Below, in pieces: positions 8,497 through 15,930 of a DNA stretch of 44,952 nt. Position numbers and translations under genes: made by a program. This DNA comes from Pelagibacteraceae bacterium (GTDB lineage: Bacteria > Pseudomonadota > Alphaproteobacteria > Pelagibacterales > Pelagibacteraceae), in the NCBI GenBank assembly GCA_011526385.1, contig WTIW01000049.1:1-44952 (forward strand). Direction: 5' to 3'. The notes under the pieces were generated by a model. That model had not been told where the DNA came from. It searched no databases and saw only the letters and a program-made list of their open reading frames with translations. Positions within the stretch are counted from its first letter, which is position 1. Each line of letters opens with the position of its first letter.

Positions 8497-9075
8497 TTAT
8501 ATCAGTTTTTCTAAATATTTTTTTAATTTTTTGTAGTTTGATGGATTTTCGAACTTTTCTCCGTTTATAATTAAAGTAGGAGTTGCTTCAACTTTGAATT
8601 TTTTAACACCATTGATTCGGTCTTCAAGTATATGATCTTCAACTGACTTATCAGCCAAGCATTCATCAACGTTGATACCAAATTCAGACTTTTCAATTAA
8701 ATCTTTAATATTTTTATTTGCATCTTCAATTGAACTTCCTTTTACCCATTGTCTTTGGTTTTCATACAAATAATGAAGAACGTCAGAGTTTCCATCATTT
8801 TTACAATGTGCAATTTTAGAGGCATTAAAAGCAGCAATATCTAATGGAAAATTTTTATATTCAATTGAAATTAACCCATTATCAATAAAGTCTTTTTTTA
8901 ATTCAGGATAAATATTTTTATGGAAATTAGCACAATGACTACAAGTTAAGGACTCAAAAACTACCAACTTAATTTTTGCGTCTGAATTTCCGTCAATGAT
9001 TGGTTTTACTTCAGCATTCGAAACAATCGGAAAAAAAATCAAACTGAATAGTAAAGATAAAATAAGTTTTTTCAT
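8497..9075 (-). CDS. DsbA-family periplasmic thiol:disulfide oxidoreductase
   Basis: Thioredoxin-fold protein of 192 residues with a cleavable signal peptide (residues 1-21, ending S-N-A). The active site is Cys45-Ser-His-Cys48, and a cis-proline loop E-A-T-P-T-L lies near 166. Two more cysteines (about 90 and 138) could form a structural disulfide, as in BdbD/DsbG-like forms. It probably oxidises or isomerises disulfides in exported proteins. The ATG overlaps the DUF721 stop by 4 nt (ATGA). The smc-dsbA-DUF721-mutY neighbourhood is common in alphaproteobacteria. The exact Dsb subgroup cannot be fixed here. Confidence 0.88.
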   Translation of the reverse strand: MKKLILSLLFSLIFFPIVSNAEVKPIIDGNSDAKIKLVVFESLTCSHCANFHKNIYPELKKDFIDNGLISIEYKNFPLDIAAFNASKIAHCKNDGNSDVLHYLYENQRQWVKGSSIEDANKNIKDLIEKSEFGINVDECLADKSVEDHILEDRINGVKKFKVEATPTLIINGEKFENPSNYKKLKKYLEKLI

Positions 9076-9554
9076 TTTTTTTTATATAGTTTGCTCAACT
9101 CTAGTAAAGAATTTCTAACTTTTTCATTTTTAATATCAGTTATGTCTTTTATGTGTTTGTTTTTTGTCGCATTTAAAGGGCTTTTTTTGGAATTTTTTTC
9201 TATAATTCCATCAAAAGTATTTAATTTAATACTCTGAACAACTTCATATCCAAAAAAGGCATTCATTTTTTTTATGATGTTGCCTTTCGAATATTCCAAA
9301 TCTACTTCCGCACCCCTTTTTACCATAATATTCAAACAGCTGCCTTTAACTCTATTTGATCCTTTAAAAGATTTTGGATAACAAACTTTAAACAATTCAT
9401 TTCCAACAATATATTTCCAATTATCTAGAGTATTATTATAAATCTCTCCTTTTTTATTAAGAATTCTTTTGGCTTCTTTGGGCAAAGTGTCTTTAAAAGA
9501 TCTTAGACCTTGAATGGATTTATATCTCTGCTTAGAATTAAACTTAATATTCAT
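9072..9554 (-). CDS. DUF721/DciA-family protein
   Basis: Protein of 160 residues with the DUF721 domain over about residues 15-115. The N-terminal helix has L-P-K-E-A-K-R-I-L, then W-K-Y-I-V-G-N-E-L and a beta region with L-N-I-M-V-K-R-G-A-E-V-D-L-E-Y. In bacteria without DnaC or DnaI, DciA proteins of this domain load or support the replicative helicase DnaB, so that is the likely role by family. The Lys-rich C-terminal tail is low complexity. I choose the ATG at 9554. A start 12 bases further up would run into mutY. The start codon is immediately back to back with that of mutY (CATATG). Confidence 0.8.
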   Translation of the reverse strand: MNIKFNSKQRYKSIQGLRSFKDTLPKEAKRILNKKGEIYNNTLDNWKYIVGNELFKVCYPKSFKGSNRVKGSCLNIMVKRGAEVDLEYSKGNIIKKMNAFFGYEVVQSIKLNTFDGIIEKNSKKSPLNATKNKHIKDITDIKNEKVRNSLLELSKLYKKK

Positions 9555-10538
9555 ATGCCAAATCAAAACATACCAAAAAAAATTCTACATTGGTACGATA
9601 ATAATAAAAGAACTTTACCTTGGAGAAAAAAAGTTTCAAAAAGTAAAAGAGAATATTTCACTCTCATAAGTGAGTTTATGCTTCAACAAACACAGGTCAA
9701 AACTGTGGTGCCTTATTTTGAAAATTTTGTAAAAAATTTTCCAAACTTACAATCACTAGCTAAATCAAGTGATCAAAAAATTCTAAAAAATTGGGAAGGT
9801 CTTGGTTATTATTCTAGAGTAAGAAATTTAAAAAAAACTGCTATCTTATTGTTAAAAGAGTTTAATGGTAAATTGCCAAAAGAAATTGAAAAACTCAAAT
9901 CCCTACCAGGAATTGGCGAGTATACATCAAGATCAATTTTAGCTATTGCACATAATAAGCCCTATATTCCTATGGATGGTAATGTTGAAAGAATACTTAA
10001 AAGAGTTTTTTTACTTAAAACAAATAATGAAATTTCGAAAGAAAACTTAAGCAAAAAAAAATCCTTTTTTGGTTTTTCTAAAAGATCAAGCGATTATGCC
10101 CAAGCCATAATGGAGATAGGAGCTTTAATATGTAAACCCTCATTACCATCTTGTATTCATTGCCCATTAACAGAAAACTGTAAAGCTTTTAGAAGAAAAG
10201 ATTTTATAATTAATTCTAAAAATAAATTTAGTAAAACAAAATACTTTCAAGCAAATGTTTCTAAGTATAAAAATGAGTACTTATTAACTAAAAATAAAAA
10301 ATTTAATTTTTTAAAAAATTTAGTCATTTTTCCAATGGAGGAAATAGATGAGAAAAAATTTAAAAATTCAGTTCAAAAAAAAATAAATATTAAAATGTCT
10401 AACATGAATATGAAAATTATTATTAATGAAAATACCAAAATAAATAAAACTAATAACAGTATATTTTTGAATAAAAAAAATATTAATAAATATATTTTAC
10501 CATCATTCACAAAAAAAATTTTCAATTCAGTATCTTGA
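9555..10538 (+). CDS. mutY: A/G-specific adenine DNA glycosylase
   Basis: Removes adenine mispaired with 8-oxoguanine in base excision repair. From the ATG at 9555 the 327 residues show catalytic Glu40 (S-E-F-M-L-Q-Q-T), a helix-hairpin-helix (L-P-G-I-G-E-Y-T, 117-124), catalytic Asp141 in P-M-D-G-N-V-E-R, and the [4Fe-4S] ligands Cys193, Cys200, Cys203 and Cys209 with the standard spacing. The C-terminal NUDIX-like domain that recognises 8-oxoG is reduced to about 100 Lys/Asn/Ile-rich residues and is hard to recognise. The frame is open back to an ATG at 9510, but that would overlap the DUF721 gene. The next gene starts 4 bases on. Confidence 0.95.
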   Translation: MPNQNIPKKILHWYDNNKRTLPWRKKVSKSKREYFTLISEFMLQQTQVKTVVPYFENFVKNFPNLQSLAKSSDQKILKNWEGLGYYSRVRNLKKTAILLLKEFNGKLPKEIEKLKSLPGIGEYTSRSILAIAHNKPYIPMDGNVERILKRVFLLKTNNEISKENLSKKKSFFGFSKRSSDYAQAIMEIGALICKPSLPSCIHCPLTENCKAFRRKDFIINSKNKFSKTKYFQANVSKYKNEYLLTKNKKFNFLKNLVIFPMEEIDEKKFKNSVQKKINIKMSNMNMKIIINENTKINKTNNSIFLNKKNINKYILPSFTKKIFNSVS

Positions 10539-10542
10539 TCAA

Positions 10543-11676
10543 ATGAAAAGTATTGCAATTATTGGAGCTGGAATTTCTGGTTTATATCTCGCAAATCTTT
10601 TAGAAAAAAACAAATCTTATTCTTATAAAATTTTTGAAAAAAAACCTTCATTAGATCTTAGTGATGGATACGGTATACAATTGTCAGTAAATAGCATTAA
10701 TCTTCTAAATAAAACTGGATTTCAAAAAATGAATGCAAGGGATGTATATTTTCCAAAAAAAGTAAATTTTTTTGATGCAAAAGTACTAAAAAAGATATGT
10801 GATATTGACTTATCTCAGTTTAACTTTGAGAATAACAGGTACACAACATTAAAAAGATCAAAACTAATAGAATTTTTATTAAGCAATATACCGAAAGAAA
10901 AAATAAATTTTAATTCAGATCTTGTTGATATTAAACAACATCAGAAATTAAACTTATTTTTTAGAGATAATCACAAAGAGGAGTTTGACTATATAGTAGC
11001 GGCTGATGGAGTTTATTCTAGGACTAAAGAAATTTTATTTAAAAAAGAAGGTCTTCCCAAGTATTTTAATTCAATTGCATTAAGAGGGAATATTCATAAC
11101 TTCAAAGATTTAGACATTTCATTATATCTAGGGCCAAATTTTCACTTTGTTATTTATCCAATCAATCAAAATAACGAATTTAATTTTATATCAATAATAA
11201 GGAAAGAATTAATTGAATCCGAAATTTCAAATAGAAATCTATTTAATGATGAAAGTTTTACAAATAAATTGATGAAACAGATCTCATCAAAATCTAATTT
11301 AAATTTAACTGAAATAGTTAAAGATATAAAATGCTTTCCAATTTTTGTGAGTAAAAAAATTCAAATACCTAGTTATAAAAACATCTTTTTAACTGGCGAT
11401 GCTTTTTTTTCTTTTCCTCCTTCTTTTGCACAAGGAGCATCACAATCGATTGAAGCAGCACATGATATTTTTAATGATTTAATAGATAATTCATCAAATT
11501 ATTATAAAAAAAGAGTTTTAAAAACTAAACAGATTAATTCTAGATCTTCAACCAATCATTTTGCGTTTCATCTTGCAAATCCACTAAATGTTTTTTTTAG
11601 AAATATATTTTTAAAATATCTTTCGAAAAATAGAAAATTTTTGGAAAATTATTTAGGTAAAATTTATAAAAACTAA
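10543..11676 (+). CDS. FAD-dependent aromatic-ring monooxygenase (UbiH / salicylate hydroxylase type)
   Basis: Group A flavoprotein monooxygenase of 377 residues. The FAD loop I-I-G-A-G-I-S-G-L-Y is at residues 5-14. The second nucleotide motif Y-I-V-A-A-D-G-V-Y-S-R lies near 147-157, and the flavin-ribityl motif L-T-G-D-A-F-F-S-F-P-P near 284-294 is followed by Q-G-A-S-Q-S-I-E-A-A. Such enzymes use NAD(P)H and O2 to hydroxylate a ring, for example in ubiquinone synthesis (UbiH, UbiF, UbiL, Coq6) or aromatic breakdown. I cannot choose between these. The gene sits 4 bases after mutY. Its stop overlaps the ccrM stop by 3 nt on the opposite strand. Confidence 0.83.
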   Translation: MKSIAIIGAGISGLYLANLLEKNKSYSYKIFEKKPSLDLSDGYGIQLSVNSINLLNKTGFQKMNARDVYFPKKVNFFDAKVLKKICDIDLSQFNFENNRYTTLKRSKLIEFLLSNIPKEKINFNSDLVDIKQHQKLNLFFRDNHKEEFDYIVAADGVYSRTKEILFKKEGLPKYFNSIALRGNIHNFKDLDISLYLGPNFHFVIYPINQNNEFNFISIIRKELIESEISNRNLFNDESFTNKLMKQISSKSNLNLTEIVKDIKCFPIFVSKKIQIPSYKNIFLTGDAFFSFPPSFAQGASQSIEAAHDIFNDLIDNSSNYYKKRVLKTKQINSRSSTNHFAFHLANPLNVFFRNIFLKYLSKNRKFLENYLGKIYKN

Positions 11677-12746
11677 GCTCTTGGTCTTAAACGTTGTCTT
11701 AATTCATCAATAGGTTTTAGACTATTTCCTACTTGATAATGCCAATAAGTCCAACCATTGCAGCTTTCTGCGCCTAATATTTGAGCTGCAACTTTATGAA
11801 TAGATCCTTCATTTTCTTTATGTTTTATACTGCCATCAACCATAACTTTTGCAAAAACTTTTTTCTTTTGGTCATAAATTTCTGTTCCAGGTTTAATTAC
11901 ACCTAATTCTATTAATGAGCCAAAAGGTACCCTTGGTTTTGATTTGTTGTTTTGAACTGTATCTAAATATTCATCCTGGATAACTTTAGTATTTTTTATC
12001 CTCTTATTTGCAGCCTCAAAATATTTTTTTTCTTTTTCTATTCCAAAGTAAGATCGCCCTAATTTTTTAGAAACCACAGCTGTTGTACCCGATCCCAAAA
12101 AAGGATCTAAAATAAAATCATTCTTATTTGAGGAAGCTAATACCACTCTATGCAGTAAAGCTTCTGGTTTTTGAGTTGAATGAACTTTTATTCCATTGTC
12201 TTTTAATCTTTCTTTACCGTTACATATTGGCAAATTCCATGTAGATCTCATTTGCAAATCATCATTAAATGACTTCATTGATTGATAATTGAAAGTATAT
12301 TTTGATTTTTTACTTTTTGATGCCCAGATCAATGTTTCGTGAGCATTAGTGAACCTAGTACCTCGGAAATTCGGCATAGGGTTATTTTTATTCCAGATTA
12401 CGTCATTTAAAATCCAGAAACCAAGATCCTGAATTATTTTGCCAACCCTAAATATATTGTGATAGCTACCTATAACCCAAATAGACCCATCTTTTTTTAA
12501 AACTCTGTTACATTGTTCTAACCATTCATATGTAAATGTGTCATAAGATTTGAAACTTTTAAACTGATCCCATTTATCATCCACTGCATTAACCTTAGAT
12601 CTATCTGGTCGAATTAAACTGTTTTGTAATTGTAAATTATACGGTGGGTCTGCAAAAATTAGATCAAATGTTTCATCTGGAATTTTTTTTAATTCTTTTA
12701 AGCTGTCTCCATTAATAATTTTGTTATGTAAATTTTTTGCAACCAT
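11673..12746 (-). CDS. ccrM: CcrM-type adenine-N6 DNA methyltransferase (GANTC)
   Basis: Beta-class N6-adenine methyltransferase of 357 residues, nearly identical in length to the Caulobacter enzyme. The catalytic motif D-P-P-Y is at 33-36, at the N-terminal end as in beta-class enzymes. The SAM-binding motif D-P-F-L-G-S-G-T-T is at 214-222. The roughly 90-residue C-terminal extension with C-N-G-W-T-Y-W-H is the CcrM/HinfI-type addition linked to GANTC recognition. By family it remethylates GANTC after replication and ties gene expression to the cell cycle. The promoter region between 12747 and 12827 is unusual, with several GANTC sites. Transcribed convergently towards the monooxygenase. Confidence 0.94.
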   Translation of the reverse strand: MVAKNLHNKIINGDSLKELKKIPDETFDLIFADPPYNLQLQNSLIRPDRSKVNAVDDKWDQFKSFKSYDTFTYEWLEQCNRVLKKDGSIWVIGSYHNIFRVGKIIQDLGFWILNDVIWNKNNPMPNFRGTRFTNAHETLIWASKSKKSKYTFNYQSMKSFNDDLQMRSTWNLPICNGKERLKDNGIKVHSTQKPEALLHRVVLASSNKNDFILDPFLGSGTTAVVSKKLGRSYFGIEKEKKYFEAANKRIKNTKVIQDEYLDTVQNNKSKPRVPFGSLIELGVIKPGTEIYDQKKKVFAKVMVDGSIKHKENEGSIHKVAAQILGAESCNGWTYWHYQVGNSLKPIDELRQRLRPRA

Positions 12747-12759
12747 TTTTTATAAAGTG

Positions 12760-12788
12760 ATTAGACTCCAGGGTGGATTCTACGTCAA
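12760..12788 (-). promoter_or_regulatory. predicted sigma70-like promoter of ccrM overlapping GANTC sites
   Basis: On the minus strand TTGACG (12788-12783) is followed by a 17-nt spacer and TCTAAT (12765-12760). Each box matches the consensus at 5 of 6 positions with ideal spacing. The ccrM ATG begins 13 nt after the -10, so the leader would be only about 6 nt. One GANTC (12764-12768) overlaps the -10 box and another (12776-12780) lies in the spacer. Methylation by the gene product could thus alter promoter use. Confidence 0.6.
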
Positions 12789-12840
12789 CCAGAGATTGAA
12801 AAAAATGGACTCTATTTGTTGTGAGTTTTAGCTTGGACTC
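12764..12840. promoter_or_regulatory. cluster of four GANTC methylation sites upstream of ccrM
   Basis: GANTC occurs at 12764-12768, 12776-12780, 12808-12812 and 12836-12840. The first three are in the ccrM-rnhB gap and the last is just inside the rnhB 3' end. At this base composition roughly one site per 350 bases is expected by chance, so four in 77 bases is dense. Confidence 0.75.
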
Positions 12841-13397
12841 AATATGTTGTGTATAGGTCTAAAGCTTTTCCGATGGTGTTTAGAAATGCCAAACTTCTTA
12901 ATGGCTTGCAAATGTTTTTTAGTTCCATATCCAGCATTTTTATCCCAAGCATATTTTTTATACTTTTTTGACATTTTTGTAATTAGCCGATCTCTAGTAA
13001 CTTTAGCTATTATAGATGCTGCTGAGATTTCAGATATTTTCTGATCTCCTTTAATGACACACTTAAGTTTGTATCCTTTCATATCTGGTATTTTATTCCC
13101 ATCAATCAATGTTATTGATGGCTTTGCTTTAAGTTTTTTTATTGATCTCTTCATAGCCAATAAACTTGCATTTAAAATATTTAATCTTTCAATTTCCCTT
13201 AAAGAGGCAGATCCTATGCTCCAGATAGAATTTTTCTTAATATATTTTTCTAAAATATTTCTTTTTTCTTTTGAAAGTTTTTTCGAGTCTTTAATCTTGC
13301 TCTTATCAATATTTTTTTTAAATATTACCGCAGCCGCATATACTGGCCCAACTAAACTCCCCCTTCCAACTTCATCAACCCCAGCTATTTTTCTCAT
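12828..13397 (-). CDS. rnhB: ribonuclease HII
   Basis: Cleaves the RNA strand of RNA/DNA hybrids and removes misincorporated ribonucleotides. The 189 residues begin with the type 2 RNase H signature G-V-D-E-V-G-R-G (6-13) holding catalytic Asp8 and Glu9. A third acidic site lies in L-I-D-G-N-K-I-P near 98-105. The C-terminal A-G-Y-G-T-K-K-H block is conserved. The length is slightly below the usual 200. The ATG overlaps the stop of the small membrane ORF upstream by one base (TAATG). It is followed, after 81 bases, by ccrM on the same strand. Confidence 0.95.
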   Translation of the reverse strand: MRKIAGVDEVGRGSLVGPVYAAAVIFKKNIDKSKIKDSKKLSKEKRNILEKYIKKNSIWSIGSASLREIERLNILNASLLAMKRSIKKLKAKPSITLIDGNKIPDMKGYKLKCVIKGDQKISEISAASIIAKVTRDRLITKMSKKYKKYAWDKNAGYGTKKHLQAIKKFGISKHHRKSFRPIHNILSPS

Positions 13398-13531
13398 TAT
13401 TTAAAAAAAAAATGATAAATGATTATTCCTAAAATTAAACCCTTTAGAAAAGAAATCCAAAGTAAACTATACTCTGAAAGATTAAATTTTCTTTTAAAAA
13501 AATTTATGTAGTTTTTATGTAGTTTAATCAT
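13397..13531 (-). CDS. small membrane protein, 44 residues, unknown function
   Basis: Short ORF between the uracil-DNA glycosylase and rnhB genes. ATG is at 13531 and TAA at 13399-13397. It starts 4 bases after the glycosylase stop, and its stop overlaps the rnhB ATG by one base, so it fills the gap in the style of a real operon member. The N-terminal half is basic (M-I-K-L-H-K-N-Y then F-F-K-R-K-F). The C-terminal half is one hydrophobic helix (about residues 23-43, containing L-K-G-L-I-L-G-I-I-I-Y) ending in Phe and Lys, so an inner-membrane protein with its N-terminus inside is likely. I recognise no family. A run of ten T/A bases lies near the 3' end. Confidence 0.6.
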   Translation of the reverse strand: MIKLHKNYINFFKRKFNLSEYSLLWISFLKGLILGIIIYHFFFK

Positions 13532-13535
13532 AAAA

Positions 13536-14240
13536 TTATAATCTTATTTTCAATTCATCAATTTTTTTTCTGATTTGTTTTAAATCTGCCCAGGAATATT
13601 TTTTTTGATCAGGTTGTCTAAGAAGGTAAGCTGGGTGAAAAGTTATCATTGTCAAGTAAGTTTGATTATTAATGATTACTTCTTTCCAATTTCCTCTTTC
13701 TTTTGATATTTTTATTTTTGTTCCAAACAAAGACTCCATTGCAGTACTTCCCATTAAAATTAATATTTTTGGATTAATTATTGATATGTGTTTTCTTAAA
13801 TATTCTGAGTATCTGTTTATTTCAGCGGGCTCTGGTTTTCTATTATTTGGAGGTCTAAAATTAACAACATTTGTAATATAAATACTTTCCCTATCAATAT
13901 TAATTGCTTTAAGCATTTTATTAAGCAATAAGCCAGCATCGCCTACAAATGGTTTTCCCATCTCGTCTTCTTTTTGACCCGGTCCTTCTCCAACGATCAT
14001 AATTTTACTGTTAGCATTACCATCGCTAAACACTAAATTAGTTGCGCTATTTTTAAGTTCACAATTTGAGATATTAGCTATTTCATCTCTTAAGTTTAAT
14101 AATTGAGAATCTTTATCTTCTAGTATTGGTTTAGTTTTAAACCTATTTATTGGTTTATCGCTGAAAATAAATTCTATATCATTTTGTTCCATTAATTCTG
14201 AATTTAAAATGTCATTTTGATTTTTATCATCTAAAGTCAT
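13536..14240 (-). CDS. uracil-DNA glycosylase, family 4-like, without the iron-sulfur cysteines
   Basis: Removes uracil from DNA. A non-conserved N-terminus of about 55 residues precedes the glycosylase fold. The active-site motif G-E-G-P-G-Q-K-E-D-E-M-G-K-P-F-V-G-D-A-G (about 84-103) and the second motif T-F-H-P-A-Y-L-L-R (about 199-207) are as in family 4/5 enzymes. The four cysteines that hold the [4Fe-4S] cluster in classical family 4 are not present: the whole protein has one Cys (near 60), and the usual C-R-P-P reads N-F-R-P-P. First gene of the UDG-small ORF-rnhB-ccrM operon, divergent from the TPR gene with 10 bases between starts. Confidence 0.85.
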   Translation of the reverse strand: MTLDDKNQNDILNSELMEQNDIEFIFSDKPINRFKTKPILEDKDSQLLNLRDEIANISNCELKNSATNLVFSDGNANSKIMIVGEGPGQKEDEMGKPFVGDAGLLLNKMLKAINIDRESIYITNVVNFRPPNNRKPEPAEINRYSEYLRKHISIINPKILILMGSTAMESLFGTKIKISKERGNWKEVIINNQTYLTMITFHPAYLLRQPDQKKYSWADLKQIRKKIDELKIRL

Positions 14241-14250
14241 AAATTGTCTT

Positions 14251-15927
14251 ATGCGTATAAAAATTTTTATTATTTTATTGTTTACTTTATATCAAACATC
14301 CAGTTTTGCTAAAACAAATGACAAAAATGATTTCAACTACAAGTATCTATCAAACTATTTTTCTGCATTACTATCGTTTGATAATCAGAAAAATGAAAAG
14401 GCACTAGAATTTTTTGAAACATCAAAATCTTTAAAAAGAAAACATGAAAAATTTTTAAAGGAGTATGTATATGCATTAGTTTTAGATGGACAGGTAAAGA
14501 AAGCAATTACTCAAATTAAATCATCAAGAAATTCAGAAAGTTCAAATTTCTTTGAGGCGAAACTTTTACTTGCTTTGGATTTAATAGGTAAAAAAAAATA
14601 TATTCAAGCTTCTAAAGTCATAAAAAGTTTCGACATATCAAACAATAATACTTATGAGATGATTATTTTAAAATCTTTAGAAAACTATAATCAATTATTT
14701 AAGACAAAAAAAATATTTAACCAGAGTAAGGAATTTGGAAAATTAAGCTTAATAGTTAATGCTTTTCAAAATTGTTATATAAATTCAAAAAAAACTGATA
14801 CTCATTTTTTAAATCTTATTAATTCTGCTGAGGGTGATTACTCTAGATACTTATTTTTTTATTTATCAAATGTAATAGAAAATAAAGATTACTTAACTGC
14901 TAAAGAAATTTCAAAAACTATTGAGCCTTTTTCAAGCACTCTTTTGATATCTCAAACAAAAAAATGGATTGATGATGAAAATTTTAATAAGTTTAGTAAG
15001 CATTTTTCATGTCAAAGTGAAAAAGATATTCTTGCAGAGTTTTTCTTTCTTATGTCGAATTTGTACTCTTCACAAAATATTTTTGAAATTTCTAATTTTT
15101 ATTTGAGCTTATCAATTTATTTAAATCCGAAATTTTATTTTAATCTATCTTTACTGGCAGAAAATTATTTTGATAATAATAATTTCAATTTAGCAAGAAA
15201 AACTTTAGAAAAATTTGATAGTAAAGACAAAATATATTCTTGGTATAAAGTCAAAAAAATTGCTCAAATTATTTCTGAAGAAAAAAGTGATGAAGAGTCT
15301 CTAAAATTTATTGAAAGCAACATTCAAAATTTTCAAAGTGACTCAGCTAAAATTATTTATGATATAGCAAACATATATAAAAATTTTAAAAAATATGAAA
15401 AAGCAATTGAATATTATACTAAAGTATTAAACAAACTCGAAAAAAATTCAGATACTTATGCAGACGTACTTTATAGAAGAGGTGGAAGTTATGAGAGGCT
15501 TAAAAATTATTCAAAAGCAGATGAAGATTTGTTGTTATCTTTGGATATACGGTCTGATGATGCATATACACTAAATTATCTTGCATATAGTTGGCTTGAA
15601 AGAAATATAAAAATTGAAGAAGCAATGAAGATGTTGATGACAGCATATGAGCAAAAAGAAAATGATCCTTATATTACTGACTCTGTTGGATGGGGATATT
15701 ATCTTATTGGAGATTTTACTAACGCAGAAAAATATTTAAGAAGAGCAGTTGAATTAATGCCTGATGACCCAATAGTAAATGATCACTATGGAGATGTGCT
15801 GTGGCAATTAAATAGAAAACTACAGGCAAAATATTTTTGGTTACATGTTTTAGAGCTTGACGATGCAGAAGATGAAATGAAAAGGAGTATAGAAATAAAA
15901 TTAATTGATGGACCAAAAAAAATATAA
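14251..15927 (+). CDS. exported tetratricopeptide-repeat protein
   Basis: Protein of 558 residues with an N-terminal signal peptide (about 1-20, basic M-R-I-K then hydrophobic, ending S-F-A-K). The first two thirds are poorly conserved helical sequence compatible with degenerate TPRs. Clear TPR units lie near 370-545, with blocks such as A-I-E-Y-Y-T-K-V-L, A-L-Y-R-R-G-like turns, V-G-W-G-Y-Y-L-I-G-D-F-T-N-A-E-K-Y and D-H-Y-G-D-V-L-W. TPR proteins of this kind preceding ispE are common in alphaproteobacteria. The role is unknown but is probably a periplasmic or membrane-bound scaffold for protein contacts. ispE follows within 3 bases. Confidence 0.85.
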   Translation: MRIKIFIILLFTLYQTSSFAKTNDKNDFNYKYLSNYFSALLSFDNQKNEKALEFFETSKSLKRKHEKFLKEYVYALVLDGQVKKAITQIKSSRNSESSNFFEAKLLLALDLIGKKKYIQASKVIKSFDISNNNTYEMIILKSLENYNQLFKTKKIFNQSKEFGKLSLIVNAFQNCYINSKKTDTHFLNLINSAEGDYSRYLFFYLSNVIENKDYLTAKEISKTIEPFSSTLLISQTKKWIDDENFNKFSKHFSCQSEKDILAEFFFLMSNLYSSQNIFEISNFYLSLSIYLNPKFYFNLSLLAENYFDNNNFNLARKTLEKFDSKDKIYSWYKVKKIAQIISEEKSDEESLKFIESNIQNFQSDSAKIIYDIANIYKNFKKYEKAIEYYTKVLNKLEKNSDTYADVLYRRGGSYERLKNYSKADEDLLLSLDIRSDDAYTLNYLAYSWLERNIKIEEAMKMLMTAYEQKENDPYITDSVGWGYYLIGDFTNAEKYLRRAVELMPDDPIVNDHYGDVLWQLNRKLQAKYFWLHVLELDDAEDEMKRSIEIKLIDGPKKI

Positions 15928-15930
15928 TTG

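Noticed and set aside
9510-9554. Upstream ATG of mutY adding 15 residues
   Set aside because: It would overlap the DUF721 coding start, and the added residues are not part of the MutY family N-terminus.
13054-13404. 116-codon plus-strand ORF opposite rnhB
   Set aside because: Shadow of a conserved gene with no family features; composition artefact.
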